A stretch of 64,000 bases of DNA, from assembly GCF_015291625.1 (NCBI RefSeq), contig NZ_CP030047.1:7130001-7194000 (forward strand), read 5' to 3'. The stretch comes from Bradyrhizobium sp. CCBAU 53421. GTDB taxonomy: Bacteria; Pseudomonadota; Alphaproteobacteria; Rhizobiales; Xanthobacteraceae. Positions 16,550-25,495 of this stretch are shown here, piece after piece; position 1 is the first letter of the stretch, and every line of letters begins with the position of its first letter. Under the pieces are notes generated by a model that searched no databases, was not told the DNA's origin, and worked only from the letters and a program-made list of their open reading frames with translations. The position numbers were made by a program, and so were the translations under genes.

Positions 16550-18178
16550 ATGCTTGGCTTGATGCAAGATTGGCCTTTGCTGTGTCACAAGATTATTGAG
16601 CACGCCGCCAAATATCACGGCACGCAGGAAGTCGTGACGCGGTCGGTCGAAGGCCCCATTCATCGCACCAACTACGCCGAAATCCATGCCCGCGCACTGA
16701 AGGTCTCGCAGAGCCTGGAGCGCGACGGCATCAAGCTCGGCGACCGCATCGCCACCATCGCCTGGAACACCTGGCGCCACCTCGAGGTCTGGTACGGCAT
16801 CATGGGGATCGGCGCGATCTGCCATACGGTCAATCCGCGCCTGTTTCCGGAACAGATCGCCTGGATCGTCAACCACGCCCAGGACCGCATCGTCATCACC
16901 GACCTCACCTTCCTTCCGGTGCTGGAAAAGATCGCAGGCCAGCTGCCGAGCGTCGAGCGCTACGTGGTGCTGACCGACAAGGCGCATATGCCAGAGACCA
17001 CGCTGAAGAACGTGGTCGCCTATGAGGACTGGATCGCGGCATCCGACGGCAAGTTCGAGTGGAAGACCTTCGACGAGAACACTGCGGCGGCGATGTGCTA
17101 CACCTCCGGCACGACGGGCGATCCCAAGGGTGTACTGTATTCGCACCGGTCCAACGTGTTGCACGCGCTGATGGCCAACTCGAAGGACGCGCTCGGCACC
17201 TCCGCCGCGGACACAATGCTTCCGGTGGTGCCCTTGTTCCATGCCAACAGCTGGGGCATCGCCTTCTCCGCACCGTCGATGGGCACCAAGCTGGTGATGC
17301 CGGGCCCGAAGCTCGACGGCGCCTCGGTGTACGAGTTGCTGTCGACCGAGAAGGTCACCCATACCGCGGGTGTCCCGACGGTGTGGCTGATGCTGCTGCA
17401 ATACATGGCCGCCAACAACGTCAAGCTGCCGGATCTGCAGATGGTGATCTGCGGCGGCTCGGCGATGCCGCGCTCGATGATCCAGGCGTTCCTCGACATG
17501 GGCAGCCAGGTGCGCCACGCCTGGGGCATGACCGAGATGAGCCCGCTCGGCACGCTGGCCACGCTGAAGCCGCCGTTCACCGAACGCACCGGCGAGGAGC
17601 GGCTCGACATCCTGCAGACCCAGGGCTACCCGCCGTTCGGCGTCGAGATGAAGATCACCGACGATGCCGGCAAGGAGCTGCCGTGGGACGGCAAGACCTT
17701 CGGCCGTCTCAAGGTCTCCGGCCCCGCGATCGCCAAGGCCTATTTCCGCGTCGACAGCAACATCCTCGACGATGCCGGCTTCTTCGACACCGGCGACGTC
17801 TCGACGATGGACGAGCACGGCTACATGCGGATCACCGACCGCTCCAAGGACGTGATCAAGTCCGGCGGCGAATGGATCTCCTCGATCGATCTCGAGAACC
17901 TCGCGGTCGGCCATCCGGCGGTGGCGGAGGCCGCCGTGATCGGCGTCCATCATCCCAAATGGGATGAGCGGCCGCTGCTGATCGTGCAGCTCAAGCAGGG
18001 CCAGAGCGCCACGCGCGAGGACATCCTGAAGTTCATGGACGGCAAGATCGCCAAATGGTGGATGCCCGACGACGTCGCCTTCGTCGACGGCATTCCCCAC
18101 ACCGCGACCGGCAAGATCCTGAAGACGGCGCTGCGCGACCAGTTCAAGGACTACTCCTTCCCGACCGCCGCGGCGTAG
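16550..18178 (+). CDS. Medium/long-chain fatty-acyl-CoA synthetase (AMP-binding)
   Basis: A 542-residue ANL-superfamily ligase that activates a carboxylic acid with ATP and joins it to coenzyme A. The AMP-binding signature [19 protein letters not shown] lies at about 180-198, and [12 protein letters not shown] is motif A5. The hinge is in [18 protein letters not shown] and the catalytic lysine in [13 protein letters not shown] near the C-terminus. The whole resembles AlkK/DmdB-type ligases for medium chains or methylmercaptopropionate, but the substrate is not fixed. The ATG at 16550 has a strong gaggaggg ten bases upstream. Confidence 0.92.
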   Translation: MLGLMQDWPLLCHKIIEHAAKYHGTQEVVTRSVEGPIHRTNYAEIHARALKVSQSLERDGIKLGDRIATIAWNTWRHLEVWYGIMGIGAICHTVNPRLFPEQIAWIVNHAQDRIVITDLTFLPVLEKIAGQLPSVERYVVLTDKAHMPETTLKNVVAYEDWIAASDGKFEWKTFDENTAAAMCYTSGTTGDPKGVLYSHRSNVLHALMANSKDALGTSAADTMLPVVPLFHANSWGIAFSAPSMGTKLVMPGPKLDGASVYELLSTEKVTHTAGVPTVWLMLLQYMAANNVKLPDLQMVICGGSAMPRSMIQAFLDMGSQVRHAWGMTEMSPLGTLATLKPPFTERTGEERLDILQTQGYPPFGVEMKITDDAGKELPWDGKTFGRLKVSGPAIAKAYFRVDSNILDDAGFFDTGDVSTMDEHGYMRITDRSKDVIKSGGEWISSIDLENLAVGHPAVAEAAVIGVHHPKWDERPLLIVQLKQGQSATREDILKFMDGKIAKWWMPDDVAFVDGIPHTATGKILKTALRDQFKDYSFPTAAA

Positions 18179-18185
18179 GGCTCGC

Positions 18186-18320
18186 CGTTTTGACCCTCTC
18201 CCCTTGTGGGAGAGGGTGCGCTCGCGAAGCGAGCGCGGGTGAGGGGTTCTCTCCGCGGATAGGGACCCCTCATCCGTCGCAAACTTCGTTTGCGCCACCT
18301 TCTCCCACAAGGGGAGAAGG
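18186..18320. repeat. Palindromic intergenic repeat (type 2)
   Basis: Arms ccctctccccttgtgggag and ttctcccacaaggggagaag flank inner complementary segments such as gctcgcgaagcgagc and cgcaaacttcgtttgcg. The element fills most of the gap after the acyl-CoA ligase and resembles rhizobial REP/RPE-type units. Confidence 0.8.
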
Positions 18321-18442
18321 GAAGAAGAACGTCCGCCCTAACGGGCCCAAATCCCTTGAATTCGCCGCAGGTCCGTGGTCTCACACGATCATTGGCGGCG
18401 GCTGAGGTCGCCGGGACATCTCAACCGGCAGATTTTTCGACG

Positions 18443-19300
18443 ATGGCGCGCAGGTTTTCCGCTCCCTACCAGCAGGAGCCCGTGTCCGGTCTCGCCACCT
18501 GGTCGCGCAACCTCGCCATCTTCTCCGTTGTCGCTGTGGTGGTCTCGATCCTGATCGTCCGGTTCGGCTTCCTGGAAGTCAAACCGGCGCTGGCGACCTT
18601 CTTCGGCGCGCTGGGCCTGGCCGGCCTGTCGATCCTGCTCGGGCTCGCCGCCTTCGCCGCGATCTGGCAGAACGGCACCCGCGGCATGGGCCGGATCCTG
18701 CTCGCGTTCCTGATCGACGCCGCGATCCTCGGCTACCCGGCCTACCTGACTTATCAGTACCGCAAGCTGCCGCGGATCTACGACGTCACCACCGACGCGA
18801 TCGACCCGCCGAAATTCGAGGCGCTGGCGCGGCTGCGCACCGGCGAAGGCACCAACCCGGCCGCCTATGCCGGCCTCTATTCGGCCGAGAAGCAGCGCGC
18901 GGCCTACCCCGATATCGAGACCGTCGAACTGGAGACCCCCGTCGACCGTGCCTATGAGATGACGCTGCGACTGGTGAACCGCCGCAAATGGCTCGTGATC
19001 GACGCACGCGCGCCGCAGCCGCCGCGCCGCATCGGCCGCATCGAGGCGGTGGCCCGCACACCGATCATGGGTTTCCGCGAGGACGTCTCGATCCGCGTCA
19101 CTCCCGACGACGAGGATTCGCGCGTCGATATCCGCTCCGCCTCGCGCTATTTCGACACCGATCTCGGCAGCAACGCCGCGCGGGTCAAGAAGCTGATCGA
19201 GGACCTCAACGCCGCCGCCGAAAACGACAATTCCAAGCCGGCGAAGAAGGCAGCCCCGGTCGCGCCGAAGGCGCCGCCGGCGAAGTCGGTGAAGAAATAA
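18443..19300 (+). CDS. DUF1499 domain membrane protein
   Basis: A 285-residue protein with three hydrophobic segments in its first 120 residues (for example LAIFSVVAVVVSILIVRFG and ATFFGALGLAGLSILLGLAA). A DUF1499 domain follows from about 130 to 265. Domain marks are RAYEMTLRLVNRRKW, ARTPIMGFREDVSIRV and DIRSASRYFDTDLGSNAARV. The tail is rich in Lys, Ala and Pro. DUF1499 has no established biochemical role. The ATG at 18443 is preferred because the upstream frame reads through the type-2 repeat. The downstream gene is convergent. Confidence 0.82.
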   Translation: MARRFSAPYQQEPVSGLATWSRNLAIFSVVAVVVSILIVRFGFLEVKPALATFFGALGLAGLSILLGLAAFAAIWQNGTRGMGRILLAFLIDAAILGYPAYLTYQYRKLPRIYDVTTDAIDPPKFEALARLRTGEGTNPAAYAGLYSAEKQRAAYPDIETVELETPVDRAYEMTLRLVNRRKWLVIDARAPQPPRRIGRIEAVARTPIMGFREDVSIRVTPDDEDSRVDIRSASRYFDTDLGSNAARVKKLIEDLNAAAENDNSKPAKKAAPVAPKAPPAKSVKK

Positions 19301-19307
19301 TCCTCCC

Positions 19308-19402
19308 GTCATTCCGGGGCATCGCGCAGCGATGAACCGGAATCCATTTCACGACAGAACCTGCGGCCCGATGGATTCCGGGTTCTCGCTTCGCGAGCCC
19401 CG
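19308..19402. repeat. Palindromic intergenic repeat (type 3)
   Basis: Complementary arms around attccggggc and gccccggaat, with an inner ggaatcca/tggattcc pair, lie between two convergent genes. REP-like form; may also act as a bidirectional terminator. Confidence 0.7.
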
Positions 19403-19412
19403 GAATCACGAA

Positions 19413-20330
19413 CTAAGCCATCCTGTAGGTGCCGCCGATCACGGGGTCGCCATCCGTCGCGACGACGCCGCGCGCGACCAGGTCCTCCAGATGCGCCAGC
19501 ACCGAATAGCCGGCGGCATTGGCGAGGCGCGGATCGAGCCCGATATAGATCGCCCGCACCATGGTCGGGATGTCGGCCTCGCCCTTGCCGAGGCGATGCA
19601 GGATCGACGCCTCGCGCGCGCGGCGATGCCGTGCCAGGAAACGGACGTAGCGCGGGCCTTCCGGAATCTCCGGGCCGTGGCCGGAGAAGTAGAGCTGCTC
19701 GGGCCGCTGATCCAGCCGCTCCAGCGAGGCCATGTAGTCGATCATCGAACCGTCGGGCGGCGCCACGATCGAGGTCGACCACCCCATCACATGGTCGCCG
19801 ACGAAATTGATGCTGCGCTCGGTCCAGGCGAACGCCAGGTGATTGGCGGTGTGGCCGGGCGTGGCGACGGCCTCCAGCGCAAAGCCTGTGCCCTCGATGA
19901 CGTCGCCGTGCTTGACCTCGATGTCGGGCCGGAAATCGCGGTCGGCGCCGGATTCCGGATTGTGCTTCTCGCTCTCGAAGCGCGGGCGCGAGGCGCGGTG
20001 CGGCCCCTCGGCATAGACAGGCGCGCCGGTGGCAGCCTTGATCCGCGGCGTGTTCGGCGAGTGATCACGGTGAGTATGGGTGACCAGGATGTGGGTCACG
20101 GTCTCGCCCTTGACCGCATCGAGCAGCGCCCTGGCGTGCGCCTCGTCGTCGGGACCGGGGTCGATGATCGCGACCTTGCCCTCGCCCACGATGTAGCTGA
20201 CCGTGCCGGTGAAGGTGAACGGGCTCGGATTGTTGCAGAGGACGCGGCGCACGCCGGGCCGGACCTGCTCGACCACGCCGGGCTTCAGCGGAAAATCGCG
20301 GTTGAACGGGATGTCGTCGTTGTCGGCCAT
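19413..20330 (-). CDS. MBL-fold metallo-hydrolase
   Basis: A 305-residue metallo-beta-lactamase-fold hydrolase. The metal-binding motif THTHRDHSP at about residues 85-93 replaces the first D of HxHxDH by R-D-H order (HTHRDH), as in LACTB2-like enzymes. The second-site histidine is in TPGHTANHLAF and the later ones in VGDHVMG and SGHGPEI. A C-terminal winged-helix-like segment (RHRRAREASILHRLGKGEAD) is typical of LACTB2-type endoribonuclease relatives. The biological substrate is not known. The ATG at 20330 is chosen over one nine codons upstream. It lies downstream of the acyl-CoA dehydrogenase gene. Confidence 0.85.
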   Translation of the reverse strand: MADNDDIPFNRDFPLKPGVVEQVRPGVRRVLCNNPSPFTFTGTVSYIVGEGKVAIIDPGPDDEAHARALLDAVKGETVTHILVTHTHRDHSPNTPRIKAATGAPVYAEGPHRASRPRFESEKHNPESGADRDFRPDIEVKHGDVIEGTGFALEAVATPGHTANHLAFAWTERSINFVGDHVMGWSTSIVAPPDGSMIDYMASLERLDQRPEQLYFSGHGPEIPEGPRYVRFLARHRRAREASILHRLGKGEADIPTMVRAIYIGLDPRLANAAGYSVLAHLEDLVARGVVATDGDPVIGGTYRMA

Positions 20331-20351
20331 GGGATCCGATTCCTTGTGAGC

Positions 20352-20453
20352 CGTCATCCCGAGGTGCGGGCTCTTGCGAGCCTCGAAGGATGTCGGGCAC
20401 CACCTCGCGTCATCCTTCGAGGCGCGCCAAAGAGGCGCGCACCTCAGGATGAC
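20352..20453. repeat. Palindromic intergenic repeat (type 4)
   Basis: Arms cgtcatcccgaggtgcg and cgcacctcaggatgacg flank the inner pair cctcgaaggatg/catccttcgagg. It occupies the gap between the acyl-CoA dehydrogenase and the MBL-fold gene. Confidence 0.75.
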
Positions 20454-20463
20454 GCCTCCGGGA

Positions 20464-21678
20464 TTACGAGAACGCCTGGATGCCGGTGATGGCGCGGCCG
20501 AGGATCAGCGCATGGACGTCGTGCGTGCCCTCATAGGTGTTGACAGTCTCGAGGTTCGCGGCGTGGCGCATCACGTGATACTCGATCTGGATGCCGTTGC
20601 CGCCGTGCATGTCGCGCGCCATGCGGGCGATGTCGAGCGACTTGCCGCAATTGTTGCGCTTGACGATCGAGATCATCTCGGGCGCCATCTTGCCCTCGTC
20701 CATCAGGCGGCCGACGCGCAACGAGGCCTGCAGGCCGAGCGCGATCTCGGTCTCCATGTCGGCGAGCTTCTTCTGCACCAGCTGGGTGGCGGCGAGCGGC
20801 CGGCCAAACTGCTTGCGGTCGAGCGTGTACTGGCGCGCGCGGTGCATGCAGTCCTCGGCAGCGCCCAGAGCGCCCCAGGAGATGCCGTAGCGGGCGCGGT
20901 TGAGGCAACCGAACGGGCCCTTGAGGCCGGAGACGTTGGGCAGCAGCGCGCTTTCCGGCACCACGACGTTGTCGAGCACGATCTCGCCGGTGATCGAGGC
21001 GCGCAGCGAGAGCTTGCCGCCGACCTTCGGCGCCGACAGGCCCTTCATACCCTTCTCGAGGATGAAGCCGCGGATCTGGTTGTCATGCGCGGCCGACTTG
21101 GCCCACACCACGAACACGTCGGCGATCGGCGCATTCGAAATCCACATCTTGGCGCCGTTCAGCTTGTAGCCGTCGGCCACCTTCTCGGCGCGGGTCTTCA
21201 TGCCGCCGGGATCGGAACCGGCATCCGGCTCGGTCAGGCCGAAGCAGCCGACCCATTCTCCGGTCGCGAGCTTGGGCAGATACTTCTTGCGCTGGTTCTC
21301 GTCGCCATAGGCGTAGATCGGATACATCACCAGCGACGACTGCACCGAGTTCATCGAGCGATAGCCGGAATCGACGCGCTCGATCTCGCGCGCCACCAGG
21401 CCATAGGCCACATAGCTCGCATTGGCGCAGCCATATTCCTCGGGCAGCGTCACGCCGATCAGGCCGAGCTCGCCCATTTCGTTGAAGATCTCGCGATCGG
21501 TCTTCTCTTCCAGATAGGCCTTGGTGACCCGCGGCAACAGCTTGTCCTGGGCATAGGCCCGCGCCGTGTCGCGGATCAGGCGCTCGTCTTCGGTGAGCTG
21601 GTCGTCGAGCAGGAATGGATCATCCCACTGGAAGCTGGCGGCAGCCGGCTTGTCCTTGGCCTGGGGGCGCACGCTCAT
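20464..21678 (-). CDS. gcdH: Acyl-CoA dehydrogenase, glutaryl-CoA dehydrogenase type
   Basis: A 404-residue FAD enzyme that oxidises glutaryl-CoA and decarboxylates it to crotonyl-CoA in lysine and tryptophan breakdown. The family pattern is [20 protein letters not shown] for FAD and substrate binding. The C-terminal [19 protein letters not shown] carries the catalytic glutamate in the position known for glutaryl-CoA dehydrogenases. The N-terminal helical region ([20 protein letters not shown]) is also typical. The identification rests on close motif agreement, so a related short-chain acyl-CoA dehydrogenase is only a remote alternative. Confidence 0.9.
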   Translation of the reverse strand: MSVRPQAKDKPAAASFQWDDPFLLDDQLTEDERLIRDTARAYAQDKLLPRVTKAYLEEKTDREIFNEMGELGLIGVTLPEEYGCANASYVAYGLVAREIERVDSGYRSMNSVQSSLVMYPIYAYGDENQRKKYLPKLATGEWVGCFGLTEPDAGSDPGGMKTRAEKVADGYKLNGAKMWISNAPIADVFVVWAKSAAHDNQIRGFILEKGMKGLSAPKVGGKLSLRASITGEIVLDNVVVPESALLPNVSGLKGPFGCLNRARYGISWGALGAAEDCMHRARQYTLDRKQFGRPLAATQLVQKKLADMETEIALGLQASLRVGRLMDEGKMAPEMISIVKRNNCGKSLDIARMARDMHGGNGIQIEYHVMRHAANLETVNTYEGTHDVHALILGRAITGIQAFS

Positions 21679-21762
21679 GAAACATCCTTTCGCATCGTCA
21701 CTCGGAAATTGGCGGATAAATTAAAGCGCTATGCTGCGAAGCGCAATTGAATTGGCGCACCT

Positions 21763-21797
21763 GTCATTCCCGGCGATGCGTCAGCATCGCGCCCGGA
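21763..21797. repeat. Short inverted repeat between convergently oriented 3'/5' ends
   Basis: attcccggcgatgc and gcatcgcgcccggaat form imperfect arms around a short loop, upstream of the dehydrogenase start and downstream of ribB. A terminator or REP fragment. Confidence 0.5.
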
Positions 21798-21806
21798 ATG
21801 GCCGCA

Positions 21807-22883
21807 TCAGCACTCCAGCTTCTCGTTCGACACGATCTCGATGCCGAAACCGGACAGGCCCTTGTAGTCGTGCACCGACGAGGTCAGGTGCCGGATCGAG
21901 GTGATGCCGAGATCGCGCAGGATCTGCGCGCCGACGCCGACCTCGCGCCATTGCTTGTTGCGATCGGCCTCCGCCGATTTCTGCTCGCTCACCGGCTGCA
22001 CCGGAACGCCGGCGGCACCGTCGCGCAGATAGACCAGCACGCCCCGGCCGGCATCCTTGAAGTGCCGCAACACCGCTTCCATCCGCGCCGGACCGGTGAA
22101 AAGGTCGGTCACGATGTTGGGCTTGTGCAGCCGGGTCAGCACGTCCCGGCCATCGCCGATGCCGTTGTACACGAAAGCGGCGTGCATGATCTCGTCGAAC
22201 GGCGAGCGATAGGCATAGCCCTGCAGCGGGCCGATCGGGCTTTCGGTGGTGAAGGTCGCGACCCGCTCGATCAGCTTCTCGCGCGCCTGACGGTAGGCGA
22301 TCATATCCGCGATCGTGACATGCTTGAGCTTGTGGCGGGCGGCGAATTTCGCGACCTGCTCGCCCTTCATTACGGTTCCATCGTCGTTCATCAGTTCGCT
22401 GATGACGCCGACCGGCGGCAGGCCGGAGAGCCGGCACAGATCGACCGCGGCTTCGGTGTGACCGGAGCGCAGCAACACGCCGCCGTCGCGCGCGATCAGC
22501 GGGAAGATATGGCCGGGGCGGGCAAAATCGGCGGCGCCGGCATTGGGATTGGCGAGCGCGCGGCAGCAGGAGGCGCGTTCCTCGGCCGAGATACCGGTGC
22601 CGCCGTCGGGCTTGTAGTCGATCGAGACGGTGAAGGCCGTGGTGTGGTTGGATTCGTTATGCGCCACCATCGGGTCGAGCCGCAGCCGGCGGGCGTCCTC
22701 GGTGGTGATCGGCGCACACACGATGCCGGAGGTGTGGCGGATGATGAAGGCCATCTTTTCCGCCGTGCAGAACGACGCCGCGACGATCAAATCGCCCTCG
22801 CCTTCCCGATCATCATCGTCGGTGACGACGACGAGTTCACCCTTCGCAAAGGCTTGCAGCACTTCCTGGATCGTATCGGCCAT
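21807..22883 (-). CDS. ribB: 3,4-dihydroxy-2-butanone 4-phosphate synthase with degenerate RibA-like tail
   Basis: A 358-residue riboflavin-pathway enzyme that makes dihydroxybutanone phosphate from ribulose 5-phosphate. The RibB domain (about 1-205) is intact, with DDDDREGEGDLIVAA near residue 20, the HTSGIVCAP segment, and RPGHIFPLIARDGGVLLRSG. The C-terminal 150 residues align in form with GTP cyclohydrolase II. However, they lack the zinc-binding CxxG...CxCxxQ cysteines, so this part should be catalytically dead. Such fusions are described as RibBX in proteobacteria. A separate ribA would be expected elsewhere. No FMN riboswitch is seen upstream. Confidence 0.92.
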   Translation of the reverse strand: MADTIQEVLQAFAKGELVVVTDDDDREGEGDLIVAASFCTAEKMAFIIRHTSGIVCAPITTEDARRLRLDPMVAHNESNHTTAFTVSIDYKPDGGTGISAEERASCCRALANPNAGAADFARPGHIFPLIARDGGVLLRSGHTEAAVDLCRLSGLPPVGVISELMNDDGTVMKGEQVAKFAARHKLKHVTIADMIAYRQAREKLIERVATFTTESPIGPLQGYAYRSPFDEIMHAAFVYNGIGDGRDVLTRLHKPNIVTDLFTGPARMEAVLRHFKDAGRGVLVYLRDGAAGVPVQPVSEQKSAEADRNKQWREVGVGAQILRDLGITSIRHLTSSVHDYKGLSGFGIEIVSNEKLEC

Positions 22884-23009
22884 TGTCCTGACATCTCGCT
22901 TTATGCAGGCAGTGGATTAGCCGGGTTCCGATGTCAGCGCCAGTATCATTATGCAACCCGCCATGCGTCCGGCAGGCATCGTCGCCAGGCATACCAGGAC
23001 GGTGACAGC

Positions 23010-23092
23010 TCGGTAGCCCGGATGGAGCGAAGCGCAATCCGGGGCACATGCATGGTCCCCGGAATTCGCTGCGCTCCATCCGGGCTACACGG
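23010..23092. repeat. Palindromic intergenic repeat (type 5)
   Basis: Arms gtagcccggatggagcgaag and its complement ending ctccatccgggctac enclose catgcatg at the centre. It lies between the antiporter stop and ribB start on the same strand. Confidence 0.8.
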
Positions 23093-23099
23093 CCGACTT

Positions 23100-24833
23100 C
23101 TACGGCAGCACCTCGCGCCGATCGCTGAGCTGCGCGTCCAGCTCGGCGCGCTTGTCGTCGAGCAGGCCGGCGTCGGCGGCCTCGATCACCGAATAGAGCT
23201 CGCCGGCGTCGCTGAGCCGGGTCACCGTGACGTAGTCGGCGCCGGCCGCATAGAGATCATCGACACCGGTCAGGAGGTCGGCGGTGGCAACGACCTTCGC
23301 GGTCGGGTTGAGGGCGCGGACGTGGCGCACCAGCTTCTCATTGTCGGCGCCGACCAGGAGGAAATCCGGCACGCTCAGGATGATGATCTCGGCCTTGCCG
23401 ATGCCGGCATGGACCAGCGTATCGACATTGCTGATGTCGCCATAGATCACGTGCATGCCGCGGTCGGACAGCGTGCGGAACACCAGCGGATTGAAGTCGA
23501 TGACGCTGATCTGCTCCAGCAGCGACTGGTTCTGCCGCTCGATCTGGCTGATCAGCGCGCTCGCGGCACGGAAAAAGCCGAGGATGACGATGCGCCGGAT
23601 CTCGCCATGTCCCCCCTCCTGGCCGGCCTCGCCGCCTCCCGCGCCGACATGGTCGAGGTCGCGCAGCCCGATACGCTTCAGGGGGCCGATCAGGCCGCGC
23701 ACGATCTGGTCGCTGCGCGCCATCGCGAAGGTCGAGAGCACCGCCAGCACCACGAAGGCGAACGAGGCGGCGTTCGCGGTTTCGGTCCCGATGTGGTTGG
23801 CGGCAACGCCGGTCTGGATCACCACCAGCGAGAACTCGGAGATCTGCGCCAGGTTGATCGCCGGCAGCAGGCTGGCGCGCAGGCCCTGCTTCAGCAGATA
23901 CAACGGCGTGAACGTCGTGACCAGACGGCTCGCCACCGTGAAGGCCGCGATCACAAGCGCGAGCCAGATCACCGAGAGCCCCGGGATCGGGATCGTCATG
24001 CCGAGCGCGACGAAGAACAGCGTGATGAAGAAATCCCTGAGCGTCGTGACCTTGGCGGTGACGTCGAGCGCATAGGGAAAGGTCGAGATCGAGACGCCGG
24101 CGACCAGCGAGCCCATCTCGCGCGACAAATGCAGCCGCTCGGCGATCTCGCCGATCAGGAAGCACCAGGCGAGCGCGCCGAGCAGCACGAGTTCGGGTCG
24201 GCGCGCGATCTGGTGGAACAGCCGCGGCAGCACGTAGCGGCTGAGCACCAACGCGGTCGCGACCAGCATAGCGACGCGGGCGATCGACAGCAGCACGACG
24301 CTGATCTGCAGATTGTCGAGACTCGGCTGCACCGCCAGGAACAGGATCGCGAAGATGTCCTGCAGCACCAGCACGCCGAGCGTGATGCGGCCAGGCAGCG
24401 TATCCAGCTCGCGCTTCTCGTAGAGCACCTTGACGATGATGACGGTCGAGGACAGCGCGCAGGCGACGCAGAGATAGACCGCATCGAACTTGCCGCCGCC
24501 GATCGCAAGCCCGATCCCGGCAAAGAACGCCACACCGATCAGGCAGCCGCCGATCAGCTCGCCGGCGCCGGCGAACAGGATGACCTTACCGGCGCGGATG
24601 ATCTTCTTGAGGTCGATTTCCAGCCCGATCATGAACAGCATGAAGATCAGGCCGAGCTCGGAGATGACGCTGATCGACTCCTGGGACTTGACCCAGCCCA
24701 TGCCGAATGGACCAATGAAAAAGCCGGCGATAAGGTAGGCCAGTATCAGCGGTTGCCGGGAGAAATGGGCTAGCAGCCCAATGCCCCAGGCAAACAGGAT
24801 ACAGAGCGTGATATCGGGAATCAGTTCATGCAT
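23100..24833 (-). CDS. CPA2-family monovalent cation:proton antiporter with RCK/TrkA-N domain
   Basis: A 577-residue membrane protein. Residues 1-380 form about 12 helices of a Na+/H+ or K+/H+ exchanger domain (for example LIAGFFIGPFGMGW and GLIFMLFMIGLEIDLKKI, the CPA2 hallmark). Residues 400-520 form a Rossmann-type RCK domain. The usual GxGxxG of that domain is changed to GFFRAAS, so nucleotide control may be altered or lost. The protein resembles KefB/YbaL-type exchangers. It would balance K+ or Na+ against protons; which ion is not fixed. It is divergent from the DUF3124 gene. Confidence 0.88.
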   Translation of the reverse strand: MHELIPDITLCILFAWGIGLLAHFSRQPLILAYLIAGFFIGPFGMGWVKSQESISVISELGLIFMLFMIGLEIDLKKIIRAGKVILFAGAGELIGGCLIGVAFFAGIGLAIGGGKFDAVYLCVACALSSTVIIVKVLYEKRELDTLPGRITLGVLVLQDIFAILFLAVQPSLDNLQISVVLLSIARVAMLVATALVLSRYVLPRLFHQIARRPELVLLGALAWCFLIGEIAERLHLSREMGSLVAGVSISTFPYALDVTAKVTTLRDFFITLFFVALGMTIPIPGLSVIWLALVIAAFTVASRLVTTFTPLYLLKQGLRASLLPAINLAQISEFSLVVIQTGVAANHIGTETANAASFAFVVLAVLSTFAMARSDQIVRGLIGPLKRIGLRDLDHVGAGGGEAGQEGGHGEIRRIVILGFFRAASALISQIERQNQSLLEQISVIDFNPLVFRTLSDRGMHVIYGDISNVDTLVHAGIGKAEIIILSVPDFLLVGADNEKLVRHVRALNPTAKVVATADLLTGVDDLYAAGADYVTVTRLSDAGELYSVIEAADAGLLDDKRAELDAQLSDRREVLP

Positions 24834-24892
24834 GCGTCAAAGACTTCCTGTTGCCGCAACCTAGAGGGCCGGGCGTGAGGATCAACCGAGCA

Positions 24893-25435
24893 ATGTGTCA
24901 CATCCGCGCAGGCGGCATTTTTCTGGCAGTCTTGCTCTGCCTGCTCACCGTGCGCATGACGGAGGCGCTAGCACAATCCTCCGGAAGTATTGAACAAAAT
25001 TTCGCGAACTCGCTGACCGCGGTGCCGTCGGAAGGCCTCACCGCATCCGGTGCATTCTACGTGCCGGTCTATTCCAGCGTGTCGATGAGCCAGGGCAAGC
25101 TGAGGGCTGACTTCTCGGTGACGCTCAGCGTGCACAACGCCTCCGAGACGAAGCCGCTGGTGCTGAAGCGGATCGCCTATTTCGACACATCAGGCAAGAT
25201 GGTGGAGAGCTACCTCAAATCGCCGATCGCGCTAAAACCGTTTGCGACCGTCGAGGTCGCGATCGCCACCACCGATACCCGCGGCGGCACCGGCGCGAAT
25301 TTCGTGGTCGATTGGGCGGCCGCCGGCGAGATCGCGGAACCGGCGGTCGAGGCATTGATGGTCGGCAGCGTCGGCGCCGGACACTATGCCTTCATCAGCC
25401 AGGGCCGCCCGGTCAGGCTGATCGGCAAGAACTGA
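24893..25435 (+). CDS. DUF3124 domain protein, secreted
   Basis: A 180-residue protein with an N-terminal signal peptide (GGIFLAVLLCLLTVRM, cleavage near ALAQ) and a DUF3124 domain. Domain marks include FYVPVYSSVSMSQGK, LSVHNASETKPL and RIAYFDTSGKMVESYL. The domain is all-beta in appearance and is found in secreted bacterial proteins without assigned function. The ATG at 24893 is used because it puts the signal sequence at the N-terminus; an upstream start at 24851 is less likely. The next gene follows 60 bp downstream in the same direction. Confidence 0.78.
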   Translation: MCHIRAGGIFLAVLLCLLTVRMTEALAQSSGSIEQNFANSLTAVPSEGLTASGAFYVPVYSSVSMSQGKLRADFSVTLSVHNASETKPLVLKRIAYFDTSGKMVESYLKSPIALKPFATVEVAIATTDTRGGTGANFVVDWAAAGEIAEPAVEALMVGSVGAGHYAFISQGRPVRLIGKN

Positions 25436-25495
25436 CTTCATGGAAGTCCGCTTCCGGCGGCCTTCTCAATGACAACAACACGGAGCGAAACGTCC

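Noticed and set aside
22884..23009. Possible FMN riboswitch before ribB
   Set aside because: The conserved RFN segments (such as the aggGcgGGG-type and ccGAC-type blocks) were not found on the ribB strand in this gap.
21747..24773. A 1008-codon open frame on the plus strand
   Set aside because: It lies antisense to ribB and the CPA2 antiporter gene, both with full family motifs. Its product is rich in Arg, Asp, His and Gln with no fold signature, a usual artefact of GC-rich third codon positions.
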